Positions 4,553-10,099 of a stretch of DNA of 10,099 nt are shown in pieces. Both the position numbers and the translations under genes were made by a program. Location of the stretch: the NCBI GenBank assembly GCA_027025255.1, contig JALVRC010000103.1:26809-36907 (forward strand), given 5' to 3'. Under the pieces are notes generated by a model. It worked only from the letters and a program-made list of their open reading frames with translations, searched no databases and had not been told where the DNA came from. The stretch's first letter is position 1; each line of letters opens with the position of its first letter. This DNA is from Caldifarciminota bacterium. Its GTDB lineage: Bacteria > Hydrothermota > Tepidihabitantia > B3-TA06 > JALVRC01.

Positions 4553-6415
4553 TCACGTATAATTAATTGCTAAAACCTCATTTTCATTCTTATACACCAT
4601 ACGTGCTTCAAACCACCTCTCTTTCCCTTCTATTTCAAGCTTATATTCAAAAACCTGCAGTGATTTTTTGCGCAAAGTTTTTGTAATGTTTTGCTCTGTA
4701 AGACGTGCCAAATACTCAGGAAGAATATCATATATATTTGCTCCGATAATCTTTTCTTTAGAAATCAGCAACTTTGATTCTTGCTGAGCATAAACATCTA
4801 TAAATTGCAATTCGTTGTTAATTACAAAAAGAATATCCGGTAATGCCTGCAAAATTGCTCTATTTTTCAGTTCACTCTGTTTCAACGCTTCCTGCGCTTT
4901 TTTCATTTCAGTAATATCTCTGCCTAAAACTACCAACCCTTTTCTAAGACCATCCTTTTCAAACAGAGGGACTTTGATAACATCATAGACCCGATCCTCA
5001 CCACCTGGAACCGGGATTATTTCTATTCCTCTACTCAAAGTACCTCTTTGCCAGGTTTTTTCATCAGAATCTTCGCAGGTCATAAAAGCATTATAATAAA
5101 AAGGACTGTATTTTGCCAGTTCACTATCCTTTTTCCCTCTATAATCAACATTTTCTAACTGAAAAAGTTTCAAATCGGCTTCATTTGCTTCTAACCAACG
5201 TCCCTGTCCATCTTTAAAACAAATTATATCTGGTGTTGCATTTATAAGTGCTCTTAAGTTTTCTTCCTTTTGCCGCAGAGAATCTTCAAGCTCTTTTTGC
5301 TTTGTAATATCTCTTGAAACTTTAGCATAATTTACTATTTTACCTGAGTTATTTTTAATTGGGAAGATAGTAGCTTCTTCGTAATAATTATTTCCATTTT
5401 TTTTCTTATTTATAAAAACACCGTGCCAGATATCCCCTTTAATAAGTCTGTCCCAAATCTCTTTATAAAAATCTGTAGGAAGAAAGCCACTTTTTAAAAC
5501 ATTAGGGTTTTTACCCTTAACCTCATTAAAAGAATAACCAGTAACCTTTTCAAAAGCAGAGTTAACATACTCAATATTTCCATCTGTATCAGTTATTACG
5601 ACAACTTCCGTAGATTGTTCTATAAGACGTCCCATCTTAAGTTTACAGTTCACTGCAAGTTCCCTATCCGTGATATCCCGCACTATTACAATAGCTTGGG
5701 TTACCATCCCTCCTTCATAAGATAAAGGCAATGCGTATCTCTCTAAATAACGTGTACTTCCGTCATCAATTACTTCTTTCTTTATAAGTGAATGTTGTTT
5801 CCCTGTTTCAAAAACCTTTCTTGCTGCACATTGTTCACAGTATTCACTCCTACCGTTATATACTTCATAACAGAACTTTCCAAGTATATCATTATTTTCT
5901 CTATTATACAATTCATGTACTTTTTTATTGGCAAACAAAATCCTGTAATTCTTATCTATTACACACATAGGGTTCTGTATACCATTAAGTATACGCCTGA
6001 AAAAAGCCTCTCCTGATTTCAAAGAAGCTTCTGTCTCATTCTGAATTGTTATGTTTCGGTTGCTACTCACCCGGGCAATTACATTTTTTTTGTCATCAAA
6101 AATCGGACTACTATGGTGATCAATCCAATGAACGGTTCCATCTTTATGAACAATTCTGAATTGAATAGCTCTGGAATGAGGGCTTCTTACCCCTTCTTTA
6201 AATTCTTTTACTATGCGTTCTCTATCTTCAGGATAAATAATTGTCTTTAAAAAATCTTTATCTTTAAAAAAATCTTCTTGCTCGTATCCGGTTATTGCTT
6301 TCACAGAAGGAGAGATATATTTAATGCTTAAATCTACATCTATCAACATCAGCCAGTCTGATGAAAAGTCAGCTATAGCTTTTAAAACTTCTATTTGTAT
6401 ATCTATTTTATTCAT
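4553..6415 (-). CDS. Multi-PAS sensor, N-terminal part of the frameshifted hybrid histidine kinase
   Basis: These 620 residues hold five PAS domains and no catalytic domain, with no transmembrane segment, so the sensor would be cytoplasmic. PAS1 is about 10-125 and PAS2 about 140-252, with Cys182, Cys193 and Cys196 spaced C-x10-C-x2-C. PAS3 is about 262-373 and contains NPNVLKSGF and GDIWHG. PAS4 is about 387-503, of the type with CFKDGQGRWLEANEADLKLF. PAS5 is about 517-617. Each of PAS2, 3 and 4 ends in the usual RDIT linker. After ...NEVLAI the frame turns into NYT and stops, whereas the +1 frame continues with IIRDIT, the expected linker into PAS6. The start is ATG 6415-6413 with GTAGGAGAT upstream (AGGAG 6428-6424, 8-nt spacer). 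A dedicated promoter lies at 6552-6579. The ligands are unknown; PAS2 with its Cys cluster might sense redox or bind a metal. Confidence 0.88.
   Translation of the reverse strand: MNKIDIQIEVLKAIADFSSDWLMLIDVDLSIKYISPSVKAITGYEQEDFFKDKDFLKTIIYPEDRERIVKEFKEGVRSPHSRAIQFRIVHKDGTVHWIDHHSSPIFDDKKNVIARVSSNRNITIQNETEASLKSGEAFFRRILNGIQNPMCVIDKNYRILFANKKVHELYNRENNDILGKFCYEVYNGRSEYCEQCAARKVFETGKQHSLIKKEVIDDGSTRYLERYALPLSYEGGMVTQAIVIVRDITDRELAVNCKLKMGRLIEQSTEVVVITDTDGNIEYVNSAFEKVTGYSFNEVKGKNPNVLKSGFLPTDFYKEIWDRLIKGDIWHGVFINKKKNGNNYYEEATIFPIKNNSGKIVNYAKVSRDITKQKELEDSLRQKEENLRALINATPDIICFKDGQGRWLEANEADLKLFQLENVDYRGKKDSELAKYSPFYYNAFMTCEDSDEKTWQRGTLSRGIEIIPVPGGEDRVYDVIKVPLFEKDGLRKGLVVLGRDITEMKKAQEALKQSELKNRAILQALPDILFVINNELQFIDVYAQQESKLLISKEKIIGANIYDILPEYLARLTEQNITKTLRKKSLQVFEYKLEIEGKERWFEARMVYKNENEVLAINYT
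4561..4568 (-). repeat. 4-bp tandem duplication (AATT x2) at the frameshift point
   Basis: The minus strand reads GCAATTAATTATACGTGAT. A single AATT would read GCA ATT ATA CGT GAT (A-I-I-R-D), exactly the PAS-linker consensus. The second copy shifts the frame and exposes a TGA at 4555-4553. Confidence 0.8.
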
Positions 6416-6545
6416 TTTTATATCTCCTACTTAATAAAAAATAAATATCTTTTTCTAAAGATACCAATTCTTTTGCTTTGATAGCTCTATGCTGGCTTAC
6501 TTTAAACTATAAATTTTTCCTTCTTCCTTTTTGCTGGAAAAAGTA
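6416..6545 (-). promoter_or_regulatory. Long leader of the kinase mRNA with two hairpins
   Basis: About 130 nt separate the predicted start from the kinase ATG. Stem 1 pairs bases 6542-6536 with 6520-6514 (TTTTTCC/GGAAAAA) and would sit at the very 5' end of the message. Stem 2 pairs 6463-6457 with 6452-6446 (TATCTTT/AAAGATA, 4-base loop), just upstream of the Shine-Dalgarno at 6428-6424. I recognise no known riboswitch class here. Confidence 0.4.
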
Positions 6546-6551
6546 TACTAT

Positions 6552-6579
6552 ACTATACGCAAAAATAGCTTTTTGTCAA
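6552..6579 (-). promoter_or_regulatory. Sigma-70-type promoter of the sensor kinase gene
   Basis: The -35 is TTGACA (6579-6574), the spacer 16 bp and the -10 TATAGT (6557-6552). The -10 sits in a period-5 run (TATAGTATAGTATAC, 6557-6543), so shifted -10 hexamers and a small AGTATACT palindrome (6542-6549) overlap the predicted start near 6545. The layout matches the tRNA-Asn promoter, including the 16-bp spacer. Confidence 0.75.
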
Positions 6580-6672
6580 GTATTTATTTATTACTAAGTT
6601 CAACCTTAATTTCGTTTGATTGCTACCAATGAAAATAACAGAAGAAACAGACAGCAAAAATTCCTAAACTCT

Positions 6673-7344
6673 TTATACCTTGTTTTCTAAGACAAGATTT
6701 CTATTTTTTATTGTATAAATAATATTTGTTATATCTTTTAAAAAATCTCTATTTTGTGACACTACAATGTACGAAAGATCTTCAGAAGAAAGAATTTCTT
6801 TTATTTTTTTTACAGTAGTTTCATCCAGACCAAGAATTGGTTCATCAAGAATAAGAATTTCAGGGTCTGTAGCAAAAACCGTAGCAAGTGCAAGTCTTCT
6901 TTTTTCTCCTCCGGAAAGAAAATAAGGTACTCTTTTCTCAAATCCGTTTAGCCCAACAAGATTAAGTGTTCTTTTTACTATTCTTTTTACTTCCTCTTTT
7001 TCAAATCCAAAATTCAACGGACCAAAAGCTATTTCTTCTTCAACACTCGGACAAAAAAGCTGGTCGTCAGAATTCTGGAAAAGAAACCCTATCCTCTTTC
7101 TAACCTCATCAAAATCCTTTTCTTTTCTTCTTAATTTATTAAAAATTACTATTTCTCCATTATGAGGAGCTATTAAACCCATTATTATATAAAGCAGGGT
7201 AGTTTTCCCGCTCCCGTTAGAGCCAATTATTCCTACTTTATCCCCTTTATTAAATGTGAAGTTTAAATTGTTAAACAGAAGCTCCTTCTCTGGGTATCCA
7301 TAATCTATCCCCTTTAATTTTATTAAAATATTATCTTGCTCCAT
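6673..7344 (-). CDS. nikO: Nickel ECF-type importer ATP-binding subunit NikO
   Basis: This is the cytoplasmic ATPase that powers the NikKMLQO importer, expected to act as a dimer on the NikQ coupling helices. Of its 223 residues, Walker A is GSNGSGKTT (41-49), the Q-loop Gln90 opens FQNSDDQLF, which is the CbiO/EcfA-type signature followed by VEEEIAFGPLN, the ABC signature is LSGGEKRR (143-150), and Walker B is ILILDE (163-168) followed by LGLD (171-174). The H-loop position, normally a TH or SH histidine, reads VVSQNRD with Gln197 (codon CAA, one base from a His codon). The protein is slightly short at its C-terminus compared with typical CbiO. ATG 7344 overlaps the nikQ stop by 22 bases and no Shine-Dalgarno is visible, so translation is probably coupled. 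It is the last gene of the operon, and I find no convincing terminator after it. Confidence 0.92.
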   Translation of the reverse strand: MEQDNILIKLKGIDYGYPEKELLFNNLNFTFNKGDKVGIIGSNGSGKTTLLYIIMGLIAPHNGEIVIFNKLRRKEKDFDEVRKRIGFLFQNSDDQLFCPSVEEEIAFGPLNFGFEKEEVKRIVKRTLNLVGLNGFEKRVPYFLSGGEKRRLALATVFATDPEILILDEPILGLDETTVKKIKEILSSEDLSYIVVSQNRDFLKDITNIIYTIKNRNLVLENKV

Positions 7345-8084
7345 TGAACAATTGTAAGGAAAAGTATATTGAAAAACATTCCTGAACCTATGATTAAATC
7401 CTTATAACCTAATTTAAAATGATTCAAAATCCAGAATTTCCCATTAAAACCTCTACATAGCATGGCTTTATGTACATTCTCAGCCCTATTATAACTTCTA
7501 ACAAAAAGTGTTGCTAAAACATAAGCATACGTTTTATAGGAATGAAGAGACGTTGAAAACTTAAATCCCCTGATTTGCAGCGCTCTCTTTATACTCAAAT
7601 ATTCATTCCATACTACATCAACGTACCTATAAAGTAAGAAAAAAAGGTATATTATTTTATTAGATATTTTTAAATGGCTTAAAGCATGAACAAGTCTAAA
7701 AATTCCCTGTGATGACAATAGTGTAATTGACGTTATAACTATTGCATTACATTTCAATGTAATCAAAAGAGAATACATAAATCCCTCTTTTGTAACATTG
7801 AATTTCCATATAGAAAAAAATAGTTCTCCTGGCATAGAAAAAGGTAAAATAAGCCAGAGAAAAGCAATAAAAATATTTACAAATACCAATCTATGAAGCA
7901 ACGAAAACCATCTAATGCGACTAAACAAAAAGAGAAAAAAAGAAGAAAGTAAACCAAAAGCAACAACAGAAATTTTATCACTTACAGCAATAATAATGGA
8001 AAAGAGCACTACATATATTAAACCTATCCTTGTATCCAATCTTAAAAGAAGTGAGTCTTTACTTTTTATTTCTACTCTTACCAC
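7323..8084 (-). CDS. nikQ: Nickel ECF-type importer transmembrane subunit NikQ (CbiQ/EcfT family)
   Basis: This is the conserved transmembrane coupling subunit, 253 residues. After SLLLRLDTRIGLIY, the usual family N-terminus, hydrophobic segments lie at roughly 20-35, 40-55, 65-85 and 105-125, with another near 145-155 and a C-terminal one at about 228-247. The cytoplasmic coupling helices carry the two A-x3-RG motifs: ALQIRG (168-173) and AMLCRG (207-212), the latter in RAENVHKAMLCRGF. These contact the NikO dimer. The GTG start at 8084 has no clear Shine-Dalgarno and lies inside the end of nikL (26-base overlap). A TTG at residue 16 is an alternative but would cut the conserved N-terminus. 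The nickel rather than cobalt assignment rests on its NikK, NikM and NikL neighbours, not on this protein. Confidence 0.92.
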   Translation of the reverse strand: MVRVEIKSKDSLLLRLDTRIGLIYVVLFSIIIAVSDKISVVAFGLLSSFFLFLFSRIRWFSLLHRLVFVNIFIAFLWLILPFSMPGELFFSIWKFNVTKEGFMYSLLITLKCNAIVITSITLLSSQGIFRLVHALSHLKISNKIIYLFFLLYRYVDVVWNEYLSIKRALQIRGFKFSTSLHSYKTYAYVLATLFVRSYNRAENVHKAMLCRGFNGKFWILNHFKLGYKDLIIGSGMFFNILFLTIVQWSKIIF

Positions 8085-8682
8085 TATTTTTACGACTCAA
8101 AAAAAACATTACAATTCCCATTAGTCCCATTATATAACCAATACCTCCAATTATCTCTGTTAGAAAAATCTTATTCTTCATCTTATTAAATTCTTTACTG
8201 AGAAGAAAAAATCTTTTGTCCAAAGCCTTATTTACTATTCTCTTTATTCTCTCGTAATCAGTATGTTCTTCTTTTTGATCTGCTTTTTCTTCAATATTCC
8301 CATTATCCACAAGCTCTTCTTTCCTTTCACCTCTCTTAAAGTTTGTATTAACTCTTACAGTCTTAATATCAGAAAGAGCAGAAGCCTTTATACTTACCTC
8401 TGTTCTATGACCCATACCTGCCTCAAGAACAATTTTCAAATCTGTTTTTTCAGGTATAGGAAAAAAGAAATTACCCTTATTATCTGTTATGCCTGTTAAC
8501 AATTTCTTTCCTTTTTTATTAAAAACCGTTATCTTTCCCGAGCGTACTTTTGTACCATCAGCATAGTAAGCCTCAACATATATATAATTACTTTCAGGGT
8601 AAACAAAAAGATTAACATTATGCGCAAAGGAAATAGATATAAATAGGAAAGCTATAAGAACAATTTTTCTATATGATGTCAC
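8059..8682 (-). CDS. nikL: Nickel importer accessory protein NikL (in place of NikN)
   Basis: This is a 207-residue accessory subunit. It has a signal peptide (about 1-20, ending SISFA) followed by His21, then a beta-rich carboxypeptidase-regulatory-like domain (about 22-110) with TDNKGNFFFPIP and EAGMGHR. A charged, probably coiled linker (115-172) leads to one C-terminal membrane helix (about 174-195) in EIIGGIGYIMGLMG, followed by a basic tail. The EAGMGHR and GGIGYIxGLMG motifs and the position between nikM and nikQ are typical of NikL, which replaces the small NikN subunit in some nickel importers. The soluble domain would lie outside the membrane beside NikM. The GTG start at 8682 shares GTGA with the nikM stop, with GAAGGA 8 nt upstream. 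His92 and the predicted N-terminal His are candidate metal ligands (inference). Confidence 0.85.
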   Translation of the reverse strand: MTSYRKIVLIAFLFISISFAHNVNLFVYPESNYIYVEAYYADGTKVRSGKITVFNKKGKKLLTGITDNKGNFFFPIPEKTDLKIVLEAGMGHRTEVSIKASALSDIKTVRVNTNFKRGERKEELVDNGNIEEKADQKEEHTDYERIKRIVNKALDKRFFLLSKEFNKMKNKIFLTEIIGGIGYIMGLMGIVMFFLSRKNSGKSRNKK

Positions 8683-9287
8683 TTTACTATTCCTTCAAGA
8701 AGCGCTGGCTTTACTTTCCTAAGAAAAACAACAATAAAACCTGTAATAACACCTTCTATAAACATAACAGGTATATGAGTTAAAAAAATAAAACGTGCAG
8801 CATTAAGAAATACCTTTCCTGTGAAGAATAATGATAGAGCCACAAGTAAAGAAGAAAGAAAAATGGCAACAAATCCAGCTGAAAAACCTCCAATAAAAAC
8901 AAGAACCTTACTCTTTTTTTTCAATAATGGTGAAAACAGATAAAATACAATTACAGCGGGTAAAGCCATATTAAGGGTGTTAACCCCGAGTGTTGTAATG
9001 CCCCCAAATTGAAAAAGTACTGCCTGTAAAAAAAGAGCAACAAGTAAAGCAGGGAAAGAAGCCCAACCAAGAATAACTCCTGTTAAACCATTTAATAAAA
9101 GATGAACACTTGTAGGACCTAATGGAACGTGAATTAGAGAAGCAACGAAAAAAGCAGAAGAAAAAACAGCAACTCTGGGCATATTGTTATAGTCAAGTTT
9201 TCTCAGACCAGGAATGCATCCTGAAACAGTTATAGCTGCGCTGCTTATTAATACTGGTGCTGAGAGAACCCCTTCTGCAATATGCAC
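8679..9287 (-). CDS. nikM: Nickel importer substrate-binding membrane subunit NikM (CbiM family)
   Basis: This is the membrane protein that captures the metal ion from outside, 202 residues with about six or seven hydrophobic helices. It begins MHIAEGVLSAP. In the family the N-terminal amine and His2 bind the ion together with a later His, here probably His62 in LGPTSVHLLLNG. Further signatures are GWASFPALLVALFLQAVLFQ and FGGITTLGVNTLNMALPA, both characteristic of NikM rather than cobalt CbiM. The start is GTG at 9287, because any other start would lose His2. GGAG at 9299-9296 gives an 8-nt spacer. Its first base is the last base of the nikK stop (TAGTG), and its stop overlaps nikL (GTGA). 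Confidence 0.94.
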   Translation of the reverse strand: MHIAEGVLSAPVLISSAAITVSGCIPGLRKLDYNNMPRVAVFSSAFFVASLIHVPLGPTSVHLLLNGLTGVILGWASFPALLVALFLQAVLFQFGGITTLGVNTLNMALPAVIVFYLFSPLLKKKSKVLVFIGGFSAGFVAIFLSSLLVALSLFFTGKVFLNAARFIFLTHIPVMFIEGVITGFIVVFLRKVKPALLEGIVK

Positions 9288-10063
9288 TATCTAAGCTCCA
9301 TATCCTGTACGTTAACCCAGAATATCGCCCCTATCTCAACAGGATAGTACTTTTTGTCTTCTTTATTCAAAAGTTTTCTTTCCGTTTCACTTAAAGCAGC
9401 AAAACCCCACCAACCACTAACAGGCATTGAATAAGAAAAAACACCGTTAGCGTCTGTTTTTACAACCTGTGTTATAAAAGAAGTAGCCAGTACTTTATAT
9501 CTGTGATTTTTATTATAATATTCCACTTCAACATCAACAAAAGGCGCAGGCTCCCCATCTATGAGGACCAAACCACGAAAAAGGTTCCCTGTATATATGC
9601 CGTACGGCCTTGTAAGAGGGATAATTTCTGCTTTAAGCCCAACTTTTTTATCCCATCCTTTTTCCAGACCAAAGCCATTAACAACTACTTTTGAATAATG
9701 AACAATAAATTTGCCCTCTGCAGGCTCCCAGTAGGGTTTCGGTTCTACAAAAAATACGTAATCTCCAGGTTTTTTTAAGGTATATTTTATCTTCCAGGAA
9801 GTCTTTTTGTCTATGCTTTTCTTTTTAAGCTTATCAAGTAAGTCCTGTGTTTCCTGCCCTTTGATTACTACACCAAACTTCTCTGGCCTTTCCATATTCA
9901 TAATATCTCCCTCAAAAGGATGACAGAAAATAAGTTGAACCTCAACAAAAGGACTGTCTATATTCTCAACCAGATTTCTATCAGGGATAATCATCTGAAA
10001 ATGTGCTCTTAGAGGAATAAAAGGGATAAGAATTAAAAAAAACAGCACTTTTTTAATAATCAT
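9287..10063 (-). CDS. nikK: Periplasmic nickel importer accessory protein NikK (DUF4198 family)
   Basis: This 258-residue secreted protein has a Sec signal peptide (lysines at 4-5, hydrophobic 6-18, cut after RA at 20), so the mature chain would begin HFQMIIPD. The family features are that AHF start, FCHPFEGDIMNMERP (46-60), PGDYVFFVEPKPYWEP (99-114), and a C-terminal beta-sandwich region with FRGLVLIDGEPAPFVDVEVE and KTDANGVFSYSMP. DUF4198 proteins are found with nickel and other metal uptake systems, and the gene order K-M-L-Q-O supports NikK. Its likely job is to hold or deliver Ni2+ to NikM. The start is ATG 10063-10061 with AGGAGG at 10077-10072 and an 8-nt gap. Only 36 bases upstream are visible, so the operon promoter and any NikR site or metal riboswitch are out of view. 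Confidence 0.88.
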   Translation of the reverse strand: MIIKKVLFFLILIPFIPLRAHFQMIIPDRNLVENIDSPFVEVQLIFCHPFEGDIMNMERPEKFGVVIKGQETQDLLDKLKKKSIDKKTSWKIKYTLKKPGDYVFFVEPKPYWEPAEGKFIVHYSKVVVNGFGLEKGWDKKVGLKAEIIPLTRPYGIYTGNLFRGLVLIDGEPAPFVDVEVEYYNKNHRYKVLATSFITQVVKTDANGVFSYSMPVSGWWGFAALSETERKLLNKEDKKYYPVEIGAIFWVNVQDMELR

Positions 10064-10099
10064 ATTCCCTTCCTCCTACCATCAATCGAAACCTTTTCA

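Larger units (their letters stand above)
3007..6415 (-). pseudogene. Full span of the split six-PAS hybrid histidine kinase
   Basis: The two kinase pieces are one gene interrupted near 4561-4568. The whole span is 3409 bases, which leaves remainder 1 on division by 3. Removing four bases gives 3405, or 1134 codons plus a stop. At the junction, protein homology runs from ...NEVLAI in one frame directly into IRDITLLKESEQRYRR in the next, as in an ordinary PAS linker. Whether this is a real mutation, a sequencing or assembly error, or a tolerated split is not decidable here. Both halves otherwise look free of decay, which argues that the lesion is recent or artefactual. In the restored protein the phosphoacceptor His would be about residue 769 and the receiver Asp about 1066. 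Confidence 0.8.

Noticed and set aside
3007..6415. Two independent adjacent sensor proteins
   Set aside because: PAS6 is cut in half at the junction and its first half is encoded in the second frame upstream of any good start. A single frameshifted gene explains this better.
6416..6545. c-di-GMP riboswitch in the kinase leader
   Set aside because: The short hairpins and CAAAGC-like bits do not make up the conserved GEMM core.
6580..6672. Intrinsic terminator after nikO
   Set aside because: I could find no G/C-rich stem followed by a T tract on the minus strand. Only short A/T-rich inverted repeats occur.
6673..10063. Cobalt importer cbiMNQO
   Set aside because: NikK and NikL are present, CbiN is absent, and the NikM motifs are of the nickel type. 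Cobalt is not strictly excluded.
10060..10099. End of an upstream gene overlapping nikK
   Set aside because: One frame is open through the 36 visible bases and stops in an ATGA at the nikK start, which fits the overlapping style of the operon. Twelve codons are too few to claim a gene, and a second frame is also open.
1..10099. Mobile element, prophage or defence island
   Set aside because: No transposase, integrase, terminal inverted repeat, phage or defence gene is recognisable in any frame.

Overview
The window is about one third G+C, with every recognisable gene on the minus strand and most neighbouring genes overlapping by 1 to about 26 bases. Two extracytoplasmic proteins with Sec-type signal peptides, a probable lipoprotein, a soluble PAS-rich hybrid kinase of the HDFNN type and a nickel importer of the NikK-M-L-Q-O kind suggest an anaerobic, probably diderm bacterium from a poorly sampled lineage. 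The phylum cannot be named from this sequence. Gene order below follows transcription, from high to low coordinates.

(1) 10063-6673: a complete five-gene nickel uptake operon. nikK (periplasmic DUF4198-type protein), nikM (metal-binding membrane protein), nikL (small membrane-anchored accessory protein in place of NikN), nikQ (EcfT-like transmembrane protein) and nikO (ATPase) overlap end to end, so they are very probably co-transcribed and translationally coupled. Their promoter lies beyond the right edge. NikO has Gln where the H-loop His is expected. The secreted proteins NikK and NikL are both predicted to mature with His as residue 1, and NikM keeps the family's Met-His N-terminus.

(2) 6672-6416: an intergenic region with a clear sigma-70-type promoter (TTGACA, 16 bp, TATAGT) and a leader of about 130 nt with two hairpins, feeding the sensor kinase gene.

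(3) 6415-3007: a very large soluble hybrid histidine kinase (six PAS domains, HisKA, HATPase, receiver). It is broken into two reading frames inside PAS6 by an apparent 4-bp tandem duplication (AATTAATT, 4561-4568). Removing four bases gives one 1134-residue protein.

(4) 3006-2711: a gene-free spacer of about 300 bp. It contains a degenerate heptanucleotide tandem repeat, two mutually exclusive G/C-run hairpins, a perfect 14-bp palindrome, and a 17-bp motif repeated exactly 40 bp apart.

(5) 2746-1: a second transcription unit driven by a strong promoter (TTGACA, 16 bp, TATACT) placed almost directly against tRNA-Asn(GUU). The tRNA is followed after 17-20 nt by a small NifX/NifB-C-like protein (COG1433), then an overlapping TPR lipoprotein, then hisS (ATGA overlap), then a GGDEF protein that begins inside the hisS stop region and runs off the left edge. 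The unit mixes tRNA, aminoacylation, envelope and probable c-di-GMP functions.

I see no mobile element, phage, CRISPR array or defence gene. The points that most deserve a second look are the broken kinase, the unusual NikO H-loop, the shared N-terminal His in the nickel system, the tRNA-mRNA fusion transcript with a U8 tract, and the structured 2788-2991 spacer.
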